Source: Bacillota bacterium (GTDB lineage: Bacteria > Bacillota > Clostridia > Acetivibrionales > DTU013). Taken from it: a stretch of 13,757 nt of DNA. A program made the translations under genes and the position numbers. The stretch is from the NCBI GenBank assembly GCA_023399355.1, contig JAEWQC010000279.1:1-13757 (forward strand), written 5' to 3'. The notes beneath the pieces were generated by a model. That model was given only the letters and a program-made list of their open reading frames with translations, made no database searches and was not told the origin of the DNA. Numbering within the stretch: the stretch's first letter is position 1; each line of letters opens with the position of its first letter. Below, piece by piece: positions 6,848 through 13,757 of this stretch.

Positions 6848-6962
6848 AAGGCTCCGGCGTGAGTCCCGCTTCAGAACCCAAGAAGTATTGATTGATAGGA
6901 TTACCCTATCCCCTAATAAAATCTCGGTTCTGTAACTAACCGGGATTTGTCTCTGCCTTTTT
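6848..6962 (+). repeat. Structured repeat, copy B
   Basis: This is the second copy of the element at 4193-4333. The first hairpin is GGCTC (6850-6854) / GAGTC (6861-6865), loop CGGCGT, where one pair is a G-U wobble. An extra hairpin, GATAGG (6894-6899) / CCTATC (6905-6910), occupies the variable middle and has no clear counterpart in copy A. The terminator hairpin then closes the element. It lies 47 bases after the small membrane protein gene. Confidence 0.65.
6919..6962 (+). terminator. Intrinsic terminator of the ger fusion operon (repeat copy B)
   Basis: AAATCTCGGTT (6919-6929) pairs with AACCGGGATTT (6938-6948) with one T-G wobble and an 8-base loop, followed by TTTTT at 6958-6962. It should end transcription from the gerA-gerC fusion and the small membrane protein gene. 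Confidence 0.65.
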
Positions 6963-6998
6963 GGGTTTACCTTTTTGGGTTTACCTTTTTGGGTTTAC
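6957..6998 (+). repeat. 14-bp tandem repeat, three copies
   Basis: The unit CTTTTTGGGTTTAC occurs three times head to tail without a mismatch (6957-6970, 6971-6984, 6985-6998), followed by a partial copy (CTTTT). The first unit contains the T-run of the preceding terminator. It lies between that terminator and the promoter of the permease gene. Confidence 0.9.
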
Positions 6999-7018
6999 CT
7001 TTTATTTTACTCTATCCT

Positions 7019-7047
7019 TTGCCCAGGTTTGAATAATAGGCTATAAT
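7019..7047 (+). promoter_or_regulatory. Probable promoter of the TauE/SafE permease gene
   Basis: TATAAT (7042-7047) is a perfect -10 box; the best -35 box at a 17-base spacing is TTGCCC (7019-7024), a four-of-six match. The position fits the start codon at 7091. Confidence 0.5.
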
Positions 7048-7090
7048 TATAGTTGTTTCGCTATTGAAAAATTTACTAAAGGAAGACAGC

Positions 7091-7846
7091 ATGGACTTTC
7101 TTAAGATATTCGAACTGACTGACGCTCAATGGATCCTGATAATTATCGCTGCATTTATGGTTGGCTTCTCGAAAACCGGCGTAAGCGGCATGATGATGCT
7201 TGTCATACCGATCCTGGCCAGCTTGTTCGGAGGCAGGGAATCGACTGGAATTTTGCTGCCCTTGCTGGTCACAGGTGATCTCTTCGCGGTATGGTATTAC
7301 CACAAGCATGCAGAATGGCACAACATCAGAAAGCTCGTACCCTGGGCATTTGTGGGACTGATTGCAGGAATCGTCGTCGGAAGCTTCATAAGCGATGTAC
7401 AATTCAAGGCTTTAATCGGAATTATCGTCATCCTCTGCCTTGGGATTCTTTTATATACAGAAAAGAAGGGCAGTAACATGATAATCCCGGAAAAACCGTG
7501 GCTGTTTGCCCTGACCGGTATAGCAGCAGGCTTTGCAACCATGATAGGCAATGCAGCCGGGCCTATCTTCAGTGTCTATCTACTTGCAAGAGGCTTTAAA
7601 AAGTATGATTTTATGGGTACCTCGGCATGGTTCTTCCTCATAATCAACCTATCAAAGGTACCTTTACAGATTTTCATCTGGCACAATGTCACGGCAAAAT
7701 CGTTCCTTATGGCGGCACTGATGCTGCCTGCCATTGCATTGGGTGCCTTCATCGGCTCTGTGGTCATCAAGAAAATAAACGAAAAATTCTTTCGCTATTT
7801 CATTATAGTATTAACGGCAATTGCCGCATTCAGGCTTTTTATATAA
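7091..7846 (+). CDS. TauE/SafE (YfcA-like) family membrane permease
   Basis: This 251-residue integral membrane protein has about eight hydrophobic helices in two similar halves. The first half carries FMVGFSKTGVSGM near residue 22 and the second carries GFATMIGNAAGPIFSVYLL near residue 155. This is the Gly-rich duplicated signature of the TauE/SafE family. Members export or import sulfite, sulfonates or other organic anions across the cytoplasmic membrane; the substrate here cannot be told. The ATG at 7091 follows AAGGAAG and gives the usual family N-terminus, so it is preferred over the in-frame TTG at 7064. The gene stands alone, with its own promoter after the 14-bp repeats. Family length is normal and nothing is missing. 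Confidence 0.88.
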   Translation: MDFLKIFELTDAQWILIIIAAFMVGFSKTGVSGMMMLVIPILASLFGGRESTGILLPLLVTGDLFAVWYYHKHAEWHNIRKLVPWAFVGLIAGIVVGSFISDVQFKALIGIIVILCLGILLYTEKKGSNMIIPEKPWLFALTGIAAGFATMIGNAAGPIFSVYLLARGFKKYDFMGTSAWFFLIINLSKVPLQIFIWHNVTAKSFLMAALMLPAIALGAFIGSVVIKKINEKFFRYFIIVLTAIAAFRLFI

Positions 7847-8193
7847 GGATTGACTTGAACTGCATCGACTTTGAAATGGCGAGCTTCTGACCCGGGACAA
7901 GACCCTTGGCAGGGATCCATCTGTGCATCATCGGGGTGTCCACCCCACTATTGCTGGACTGGTTTTACCTGTCCTGTACAGATACTTTCTCAGTATATGA
8001 TAGGCTTCTACACAATCCGCATTGTAATCTTGTCCATTAATATAGACCCCTGCTTAACGTTTAGTCTGACGGTTCATACAGTTCTGCAGATTTATTCGCT
8101 TCATTCGAATATTTCTTTCATATCCGCTGTAAGCCCGTCAAATATAAAGGAATATTTCCCAGTATTGAATTGTTTCGTTTTCATCGTCCATCA
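7847..8193. other. Intergenic region with possible decayed small gene on the minus strand
   Basis: These 347 bases separate the convergent permease and MocR genes. No terminator hairpin with a T-run is evident; GGGGTG/CACCCC near 7933-7946 is a tight palindrome without a T-run. On the minus strand, short protein-like stretches in different frames follow each other. There is a 27-codon frame from ATG (8184-8101: KYSFIFDGLTADMKEIFE), a stretch reading ANKSAELYEPSD, and a 39-codon open stretch (8047-7928: VYINGQDYNADCVEAYHILR). Together they could be the relic of a small gene broken by frameshifts. I do not recognise a family and the case is weak. Confidence 0.3.
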
Positions 8194-9582
8194 TCAAAGA
8201 GCATCTATCGCCTCTTTCAACCGGCATATTCCTTCAAGGATTTCCTTTTCAGAAAGGTTTCCAAATCCAAGTATCAAGGTATTGCACGTATCAGCCTTTT
8301 CCAGCATGTAATCTGTCAGCAGCTCGATCCCCAGACCGTGTTGAGAGAAAACTGCGGTGCTTTCCCGGTTGAATTCCCGTCCTGGAAATACGACTGCAAT
8401 ATGGAGACCGGAATTCATGCCGTTAATGCGGATGTTTTCACCGAACTGTTCATTTAGTACACGAATTAAACATTGCATTTTCTTTTTATATTGCTTGCAC
8501 ATGGAATGAACATGTTTCACATAAATGCCCTGTTTGAGAAGATACTCCAGGGCAGCCTGATTCATTGTGTTCACTCGATGATTCAATTTTTTCAGCAATT
8601 TTCTGGTCTGTGCCACCAACTGCTCCGGCATTACCATATAGGCCAATCGCAGAAAGGGTGCAAGTGTTTTGCTAAAGGTACCCACATGGATTACGTAATC
8701 AGGAGCCAATTGATGCAATGAATTTACCGGCGCTCCCGAATACCTGAATTCACTGTCATAATCGTCTTCAATGATATAATGCCGGTGTTCTTTTGCATAT
8801 TCAAGCAACTGGTGTCTTCTGTCAACGGGCAGGGTACCTCCTAAAGGATATTGATGTGAGGGCGAGATGAAAATCAGGCAGTTATCCATATCAGGCAACT
8901 GTCCTGTACATATTCCCGATTCATCCACTGCAACGGGATAGAGACTATAGCTGTATGCCCGGAAAATATCCGGTACGAAGCTCACTGTTGCAGCTTCTGC
9001 AATCACCTGGGAAAACCTTTGCTGAAACATCAGCGCCAAAAGGGCAACTGCATCGGAAGTTCCATTGACAATAACAATCTGCCTGCCTGAACAATTGATC
9101 CCTTTGCATTGAAAAAGATACCGCGCCAGAGAATCGCGCAGCGGCCGGTACCCGGAGGCATTCATATACCCAAGGTCATCCTCCTGCACCTCATCAAAGC
9201 TTCGTTTCATAGCCCGCATCCATGCCTTCCCTGGAAAAGCACCCAAATCAGGAACACCACCTGCAAAGAGGATCCTGTTGTCTTTTACAGCAGGCACTCT
9301 TTTTTCCCTCTGTTTGACTGTCCTTTTATCCGCTGGAACGGTTAAGACCCTGCAAACAAAGGTCCCTTTCCCATTTTCAGCCTTGATGTATCCTTCCGAG
9401 ACAAGTTGCTCATAGATTTCTATCACAGTGTTGCGTGCTATACCGAGTTGATTGGCAAATTCCCTGGAAGAAGGAAGCTTTTCACCTTCCGATAACTCTC
9501 CCTGTAGTATTTTAGAAGTGATAGCATCATAAAGCTGTTTTTTTACAGACAAACCACTATTCCGGTCAATTGCTGCAAACAT
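8194..9582 (-). CDS. MocR-type transcription regulator (GntR winged helix plus aminotransferase-like domain)
   Basis: The 462 residues comprise a GntR winged helix (about 12-77; LPSSREFANQLGIARNTV is the recognition region) and a linker of about 30 residues. A fold-type I aminotransferase domain from about 104 follows. PLP-binding features are present: GYRPLRDSLARYL, EDDYDSEFRY (D273, Y275) and GTFSKTLAP with the Schiff-base lysine K305. MocR proteins (PdxR, GabR, TauR and others) sense PLP or its adducts and bind promoters of nearby genes. GAGGTG lies 7 bases before the ATG at 9582. It follows the aldo/keto reductase gene by 27 bases on the same strand, so both are probably cotranscribed and the regulator may control its own operon. 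No pdxS/pdxT or gab genes are nearby, so the subgroup is unclear. Confidence 0.92.
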   Translation of the reverse strand: MFAAIDRNSGLSVKKQLYDAITSKILQGELSEGEKLPSSREFANQLGIARNTVIEIYEQLVSEGYIKAENGKGTFVCRVLTVPADKRTVKQREKRVPAVKDNRILFAGGVPDLGAFPGKAWMRAMKRSFDEVQEDDLGYMNASGYRPLRDSLARYLFQCKGINCSGRQIVIVNGTSDAVALLALMFQQRFSQVIAEAATVSFVPDIFRAYSYSLYPVAVDESGICTGQLPDMDNCLIFISPSHQYPLGGTLPVDRRHQLLEYAKEHRHYIIEDDYDSEFRYSGAPVNSLHQLAPDYVIHVGTFSKTLAPFLRLAYMVMPEQLVAQTRKLLKKLNHRVNTMNQAALEYLLKQGIYVKHVHSMCKQYKKKMQCLIRVLNEQFGENIRINGMNSGLHIAVVFPGREFNRESTAVFSQHGLGIELLTDYMLEKADTCNTLILGFGNLSEKEILEGICRLKEAIDAL

Positions 9583-9609
9583 CCCTGCACCTCGTTAATA
9601 ACTGTCGGA

Positions 9610-10752
9610 TTAATCACTCTTCATTGCTTCATGTGCCTGTTTTAAAAGATCAACAATCTGAAGTTTCTGCGGGCAGTGCGTTTCGCAGGCTCTGCATTCA
9701 ATACAGTTGGAAGCACCTCTTCCATTATGGGAAGCGACAAGCCCGTAAAAAGCCCTTCCATATTCCGTCCAGTCTGAAAGACCTGAATCGTTATACACCT
9801 TGAATATCTCCGGAATATTAACTCCCGCCGGGCAGGGCATGCAATAGCCGCACCCCGTGCATCCTACCTTGACTTTACTTTCATAGACGGCTTTTAGCTG
9901 TTGGATCAACTGTTGATCAGCCGTTGTCAGAACACCTGCCTCGGCTTCGGAAAAAATTTTGAGGTTCTCCTCCAATTGTTTCATTGTACTGACACCGCTG
10001 AGAATCACCTTTACCCCTTTCAAATGATATAGCCACCGGAAGGCCCATTCTACCAGTGTTCTTTGTTCAGGGTAAGTCCTTAATAATTGTTCCGCCTCTT
10101 CAGGAGGTTTCTTGCTCAATAGCCCTCCCTTTAGCGGTTCCATAATCACGATGGGAATCCCTTTTTGCGAAGCATATTCAAGCCCCTTCAAACCGGCCTG
10201 ATGATTCTGGTCCAATATGTTCATCTGGATCAGGCACATATCCCACGGGCAGGTGTCAATTACTTCTTTAAAAAGATCAGCCTCGCCATGAAATGAGAAT
10301 CCCATCGCTTTGATGCGCCCGCTCTTTTTAAGTCCCTGCATAAACGCAATTCCATTTGCCGATTTCACTTTCTCCCAGTTCTTTCTATCAAGGCAATGAA
10401 AAATATAAACATCTATGTAGTCGGTTTGCAGACGGTCAAGTTCCTCCCCAAAAAGCCGCTGATAATCGGAATGATCGTTTGCATCCCACACCGGACACTT
10501 TGTTGCAATCATGACTTTTTCTCTGTAGCCATCCTTTAACGCCTTTCCCAGCAAAACTTCACTTCCCGGATAGGAATAGGCCGTATCAAAATAATTAACG
10601 CCACTGTCGGCAGCATATCTGATCATTTTGACAGCTTCCTGCTCATCAATAACGTCCTGTCCCTGTTCATTTTTAGTTTGGGGTAAACGCATGCAGCCCA
10701 TCCCGAATCTTGAAACATGTTTGCTTATTTCCCCGAAATCATTGTATATCAT
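9610..10752 (-). CDS. Aldo/keto reductase with C-terminal [4Fe-4S] ferredoxin domain
   Basis: Residues 1 to about 285 form an aldo/keto reductase barrel with the catalytic set D56 (NYFDTAYSYPGSE, Y61), K85 (MIATK) and H119 (YIFHCLD). The C-terminal part binds Fe-S clusters: C298-x2-C301-x2-C304-x2-C307-P and C350-x2-C353-x2-C356-x3-C360-P. This two-domain form of about 380 residues is widespread in anaerobic Firmicutes. It reduces carbonyl compounds, and the clusters may allow electron transfer from ferredoxin; the substrate is unknown. The ATG at 10752 follows AAGGAGTGGG. It is the first gene of a two-gene operon with the MocR regulator, suggesting that its substrate is an aldehyde or amine-derived compound linked to whatever the regulator senses. 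That link is inference. Confidence 0.93.
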   Translation of the reverse strand: MIYNDFGEISKHVSRFGMGCMRLPQTKNEQGQDVIDEQEAVKMIRYAADSGVNYFDTAYSYPGSEVLLGKALKDGYREKVMIATKCPVWDANDHSDYQRLFGEELDRLQTDYIDVYIFHCLDRKNWEKVKSANGIAFMQGLKKSGRIKAMGFSFHGEADLFKEVIDTCPWDMCLIQMNILDQNHQAGLKGLEYASQKGIPIVIMEPLKGGLLSKKPPEEAEQLLRTYPEQRTLVEWAFRWLYHLKGVKVILSGVSTMKQLEENLKIFSEAEAGVLTTADQQLIQQLKAVYESKVKVGCTGCGYCMPCPAGVNIPEIFKVYNDSGLSDWTEYGRAFYGLVASHNGRGASNCIECRACETHCPQKLQIVDLLKQAHEAMKSD

Positions 10753-10810
10753 TCAACCCACTCCTTGCCTTATTTTTAAGTCAAACTTCATTTCTTCCAA
10801 CACATTCTTT

Positions 10811-10850
10811 ATTATATACAATAAAACCGGTTCCAGGAAGGACCGGTTTT
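10811..10850 (-). promoter_or_regulatory. AKR-MocR operon control region: -10 box plus ACCGGT palindrome
   Basis: On the minus strand TATAAT (10816-10811) could serve as the -10 box, giving a leader of about 50 bases. No good -35 box stands at the right distance. In its place lies an imperfect dyad, AAAACCGGTTCC (10823-10834) / GGACCGGTTTT (10840-10850), containing two ACCGGT palindromes (10826-10831, 10842-10847) 16 bases apart. A weaker pair, CCGGT (10872-10876) / ACCGG (10883-10887), follows. A poor -35 with an adjacent dyad suits an activated promoter, and the MocR protein encoded downstream is the obvious candidate ligand. The dyad could instead be an attenuator or a terminator with a poor T-run. 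Confidence 0.45.
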
Positions 10851-10949
10851 ATAAAACTTTTCAGGAACCACCCGGTGTAAATACCGGCTCATCTAATTAT
10901 GTGGATGCCTATAAATTAAGCAGGTAATTCATACTATGGAAACAATTCA

Positions 10950-10979
10950 TTGACTCAAGAACAGACGTTCGGGTATAAT
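10950..10979 (+). promoter_or_regulatory. Promoter of the YcaQ-like gene with LexA (SOS) box in the spacer
   Basis: TTGACT (10950-10955) and TATAAT (10974-10979) with an 18-base spacer form a strong sigma-A type promoter. Between them AGAACAGACGTTCG (10958-10971) matches the Gram-positive LexA/DinR box CGAACnnnnGTTCG at every defined position but the first. An operator placed between -35 and -10 would block RNA polymerase, so LexA repression and induction by DNA damage are predicted. The ATG is 35 bases downstream of the -10 box. Confidence 0.7.
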
Positions 10980-11013
10980 AAAGTTAAGTCGGTTATTTTT
11001 ATGAAGAGGTACG

Positions 11014-12570
11014 ATGATGGGTGCCATACAGATCACAAAAGAGCAGGCACGCAAGTTTTTATTGTCCTACCATGGCCTGAGCAGCACAAAACAGTACAAG
11101 GGCAAAGACGGCATCATGGCCTATGTCGGCCGTGTCGGCTGCATACAGTTTGACCCGCTCAACATCGTCGGCCATAATCAGGAACTGGTGCTGCAATCAA
11201 GAATCGACGGTTTCAGTCCCGTCATGCTCCGGGAACTCCTTTACAAAGACCGCCTACTTATTGATGGTTGGGATAAGGTAATGTCCATCTATTGTACCAG
11301 CGACTGGTCTTACTTCAGCAGATACAGGGCCGAAAACCTTGAACGCCTTGGAAACGAAGAGAGACCGGTGACCCCATTTCTCCCGCTTGTAAGAAAAGAG
11401 ATCAGGGAACGTGGTCCCCTTTCCTCCATCGAGCTGTCATTCGACCAGATCGTCAACTGGCCCTGGGGGCCAACCCGCGTATCAAGAGCCGCACTGGAAA
11501 GCATGTGTTTCTGGGGGGAACTGATCATCCATCATAAAGTGAATACGAGAAAGGTGTACGATTTTACAGAACGACATTTGCCCAAGGAACTGCTTGAATT
11601 ACCCGATCCCAATGAAACCTTTGAACAATACAGGGACTGGCGTATCACCAGGAGAATCGGCGGTGTAGGACTTCTATGGGCAAAGCCCGGCGATGCCTGG
11701 CTGGAAATTCCGGAAACCAAAACGTTACAGCGGCTTGAAAGCGTAAGCGGTCTGCTGGCTGCAGGCAAACTCATTGAAGTGGAGGTTGAAGGCATCCATG
11801 TACCTCTTTATATGAGAACCGTTGATTGGCCCATCCTGCAGGAGGTCCTGTCTATTTCCGACTGCACTTCCGACTATACTTCGGGCTGTACTTCCGAGCG
11901 TACTTCCGACTACACTTCGGGCTGTACTTCCGAGCGTACTTCCGAGTACACCTCGGGCTGTACTTCCGAGCGTACTTCCGAGCGTACTTCCGACCTTACT
12001 TCCGACTACGCTTCGGGCTGTACTTCCGAGCATACTTCTGACTGCACTTTGGCCCGTACTTCCGTTCATGTTTCCACCTGCGCAGCTTCCTCTTCCTCCA
12101 TTGCCTCCAGTTCCTCCATCACTGCCTGCAATGCTTCTGCTGCTGTCTCTTCAGCCGTTCAGCAGGCTCGCCCCGCCCCTGCAAACAACGGTTTTCCCAA
12201 GCCTGTTGCACGTATACTGGCGCCATTGGACAATTTACTATGGGATCGCCGCCTCGTAAAGGAATTGTTTGATTTCGACTACCGCTGGGAGGTTTACAAG
12301 CCGCAATCCGAAAGAAAATATGGCTATTACGTCCTGCCCGTATTATATGGGGATCGTTTTGTTGCGCGTTTCGAGCCCGGTTACGATAAGAAATTAAAGA
12401 TTCTTGTCATTAAAAACTGGTGGTGGGAAAAAGACCTCAAGCCCACAAAAGCAATGCAGCGTGAACTGGCTAATTGCTTCAGGCGCTTTGCGGCCTATCT
12501 CGGTGCAAAAAGCATACTGCCCGGAGACAACCTGCAAAACAATGTCACAAAATGGCTGAGTGACATTTAG
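11014..12570 (+). CDS. YcaQ/AlkX-like DNA glycosylase (HTH_42 winged-helix family) with repeat-expanded linker
   Basis: The 518-residue protein matches the HTH_42 (YcaQ/AlkX, AlkZ) family. The N-terminal part has VGCIQFDPLNIV with Q45-F-D47, the Q-(hydrophobic)-D catalytic signature of the YcaQ branch. A middle winged-helix part follows (WPWGPTRVSRAALESMCFWG). The conserved C-terminal block begins at ILAPLDNLLWDRRL and includes YRWEVYKP and KYGYYVLP. Family members of about 400 residues remove alkylated bases and unhook DNA interstrand crosslinks. Here a tetrapeptide repeat (residues 284-355) and a Ser/Ala-rich stretch to about residue 388 interrupt the protein just before the C-terminal block, adding about 100 residues while leaving both flanks intact. 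GAGG precedes two adjacent ATGs; the second (11017) has the better spacing. The LexA box upstream agrees with a DNA-repair role. Confidence 0.88.
   Translation: MMGAIQITKEQARKFLLSYHGLSSTKQYKGKDGIMAYVGRVGCIQFDPLNIVGHNQELVLQSRIDGFSPVMLRELLYKDRLLIDGWDKVMSIYCTSDWSYFSRYRAENLERLGNEERPVTPFLPLVRKEIRERGPLSSIELSFDQIVNWPWGPTRVSRAALESMCFWGELIIHHKVNTRKVYDFTERHLPKELLELPDPNETFEQYRDWRITRRIGGVGLLWAKPGDAWLEIPETKTLQRLESVSGLLAAGKLIEVEVEGIHVPLYMRTVDWPILQEVLSISDCTSDYTSGCTSERTSDYTSGCTSERTSEYTSGCTSERTSERTSDLTSDYASGCTSEHTSDCTLARTSVHVSTCAASSSSIASSSSITACNASAAVSSAVQQARPAPANNGFPKPVARILAPLDNLLWDRRLVKELFDFDYRWEVYKPQSERKYGYYVLPVLYGDRFVARFEPGYDKKLKILVIKNWWWEKDLKPTKAMQRELANCFRRFAAYLGAKSILPGDNLQNNVTKWLSDI
11863..12078 (+). repeat. 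12-bp coding minisatellite, about 18 units
   Basis: About 18 degenerate head-to-tail copies of a 12-base unit (core ACTTCCGAGCGT) encode tetrapeptides of the form [C/Y/R]TS[D/E/G]. A higher-order period of 36 bases (CTSE-RTSx-YTSG) is visible three times. Units degrade toward the 3' end (CTLA, RTSV, HVST). Because the unit is a multiple of three and contains no stop in most frames, several frames on both strands stay open here. Copy-number change would not shift the reading frame. Confidence 0.95.
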
Positions 12571-12629
12571 CCCATTGTTGTATGTTTTTCCACTCAATCC
12601 TCTGCAGTCATTCCCCTGCGGTCATTTGC

Positions 12630-13757
12630 CTACGGTCTCTCATCTCCAAAGCCGCTTTGTATATACGCTTTCCCGAAATTGCCGAGCAGTTGCCTGATGC
12701 TGTCATTATTCACATCATCATAGAAACTCTTGTATTGTTTCTCCCGATCTTTATTATCCGTCAAATGCTTTTGCAGCAACAGCAACCCCTTATAAAGCAG
12801 TGCAAGGTCATCTCCCCTGCCTTCTATCAGCAAAGCCGCTTCATCAGGGCGATTCTCCCCGATCAGCCTGAAGAATTCTTTATAGGCAGATGTGTTCAGT
12901 TTAATATATTCCCGGATTGGATTTACATAATCAGCATAAAACGAGCCGTTATCCAGGTAGCTTACAGCAGTCCCTTGCAGCAATTCTGTTTTGCCCTGCA
13001 GAATATAAAGCATCAGTAAGCTGTCTGCCCCTTGCCCTGTTGCCGCATTGAAATTCTTATAGTACTCTGCCGCTTTGCTGAAATTTCCCATATAGCCATA
13101 TACCATGGCAGCCTCGTACAACGAATATGAGCCCTTGTTCTTTCGCAGGAGTTCCAGTCCATCCTGAAACCTGCCTTTATTAAAATATAGACCTGCAAGC
13201 GAGTCGTTTATCTGTTCGTTATCCTTGATCCTGTCAACCAGCTTTTCAAAAAGGACCTCCGCCTTTTCCGGATCCTTATATTTTAATGAAGAGGTCTTTT
13301 CATCATACTCCCAGCCGTTGTAATAAAGCTTTGCCAGCACCTTCAAAGCATGCAGTTCCTTCTGCCCGCCGTATGCTTCGCCATTGTTCGCTTCACCTTC
13401 ATATGCTTCACGGTTATTTACTTCGCCTTCGTAAAGCTTTATCGCCTCATCATATTTTTTATCCAGCAAAAGCTTGTCGGCTTCACTCCATTGACTGCCC
13501 GCAATATGCACAATTCCTTTTTGCCTGCTCGGATAAATTCCGTTACTGTCATACAGGATATTCCCGCTTCTATCATAAAACGTCACATAATATGCATAAT
13601 CTCCTGTGTGATAGAAGGGTTCGAATAAATACTGCGGATCAATTCCATCGGTACCGTAGCAAGCGCCTGTATTCATTCCTCTATAACGTTCTTTGGCTGT
13701 ATCCAGAATATACTCCGGTGTATCTATGCTCTCAGAGTAGAATCTGTTGTTGGCCAT
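12630..13757 (-). CDS. TPR-like repeat protein, partial at the window edge
   Basis: The frame covers 375 residues to a TAG at 12630. The first codon is an ATG exactly at the window edge, so it may be internal and the true N-terminus may lie outside. The N-terminal 90 residues contain a strand-rich part (YAYYVTFYDRSGNILYDS). From about residue 90 the protein is helical with TPR-like pairs: SQWSEADKLLLDKKYDEAIKLYE, then LAGLYFNKGRFQDGLELL and AAMVYGYMGNFSKAAEYYK. No enzyme motif is present. TPR-like proteins act as scaffolds, and many of this type in Clostridia are membrane or envelope proteins, but no membrane segment is seen in the part given. It converges with the YcaQ-like gene 59 bases away; no terminator is visible between them. 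Confidence 0.75.
   Translation of the reverse strand: MANNRFYSESIDTPEYILDTAKERYRGMNTGACYGTDGIDPQYLFEPFYHTGDYAYYVTFYDRSGNILYDSNGIYPSRQKGIVHIAGSQWSEADKLLLDKKYDEAIKLYEGEVNNREAYEGEANNGEAYGGQKELHALKVLAKLYYNGWEYDEKTSSLKYKDPEKAEVLFEKLVDRIKDNEQINDSLAGLYFNKGRFQDGLELLRKNKGSYSLYEAAMVYGYMGNFSKAAEYYKNFNAATGQGADSLLMLYILQGKTELLQGTAVSYLDNGSFYADYVNPIREYIKLNTSAYKEFFRLIGENRPDEAALLIEGRGDDLALLYKGLLLLQKHLTDNKDREKQYKSFYDDVNNDSIRQLLGNFGKAYIQSGFGDERP
13372..13431 (-). repeat. 30-bp tandem duplication inside the TPR-like gene
   Basis: Two imperfect 30-base copies (13372-13401 and 13402-13431) encode the decapeptides EGEVNNREAY and EGEANNGEAY, followed by a partial GGQ continuation. The frame is kept. It lies in an acidic linker between the first TPR-like helix pair and the rest. 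Confidence 0.8.

Noticed and set aside
11863..12078. Regular repeats that might suggest a CRISPR array
   Set aside because: The 12-base units are directly adjacent without unique spacers and are in frame within a conserved protein gene.
11725..12259. Long open frames in other phases and on the minus strand across the 12-bp repeats
   Set aside because: They arise because the repeat unit lacks stops in several frames; the proteins are pure low-complexity repeats without start signals.
12571..12629. Imperfect CTGCxGTCATT-type direct repeats in the convergent gap, considered as a terminator
   Set aside because: They do not form a hairpin and there is no T-run on either strand; too short and degenerate to call.

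Overview
The window looks like the chromosome of a low-to-moderate GC, endospore-forming Firmicute of the class Clostridia (a Lachnospirales- or Clostridiales-type organism is my best guess; no rRNA or other marker gene is present to settle it). The evidence is strong GGAGG-type ribosome binding sites, spore germination (ger) and cotJC genes, a perfect match to the forespore sigma-G promoter consensus, a Gram-positive type LexA (DinR) box, and a ferredoxin-fused aldo/keto reductase typical of anaerobes.

Layout. (1) 1-2095, minus strand: a compact three-gene operon of poorly known proteins. In transcription order these are a HEAT-like helical protein, a protein with a duplicated Cys motif and a C-terminal SEC-C zinc motif, and a Cys-rich protein cut by the left edge. 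(2) 2388-3782, plus: a divergently transcribed AAA-type ATPase with a DUF234-like C-terminus that keeps a nuclease-like D...ExK pattern. This AT-rich left third looks like an acquired block. (3) 3847-6965: a run of decaying sporulation genes. It holds the C-terminal half of a CotJC/manganese-catalase gene, a frameshifted gerB (minus), and a plus-strand gene in which the N-terminal domain of a GerA subunit is fused in frame to the C-terminal tail of a GerC subunit, followed by an intact small two-helix membrane protein resembling germinant-receptor D subunits. Two copies of a structured repeat ending in a terminator hairpin lie at either side of the ger block. (4) 7091-7846: a TauE/SafE-family membrane permease. 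(5) 8194-10752, minus: an operon of a ferredoxin-type aldo/keto reductase and a MocR-type (GntR plus aminotransferase) regulator, with a palindromic candidate operator in front. (6) 11014-12570, plus: a YcaQ/AlkX-like DNA glycosylase with a LexA box inside its promoter and a 12-bp minisatellite expanding an internal linker. (7) 12630-13757, minus: a partial TPR-like protein.

No single region proves to be a new system. The strongest leads are the SOS-regulated, repeat-expanded glycosylase; the gerA-gerC fusion that still carries a sigma-G promoter; the paired structured repeat; and the uncharacterised HEAT/SEC-C/Cys-rich operon facing the nuclease-like ATPase. All function calls come from reading motifs by eye; no database search was possible.
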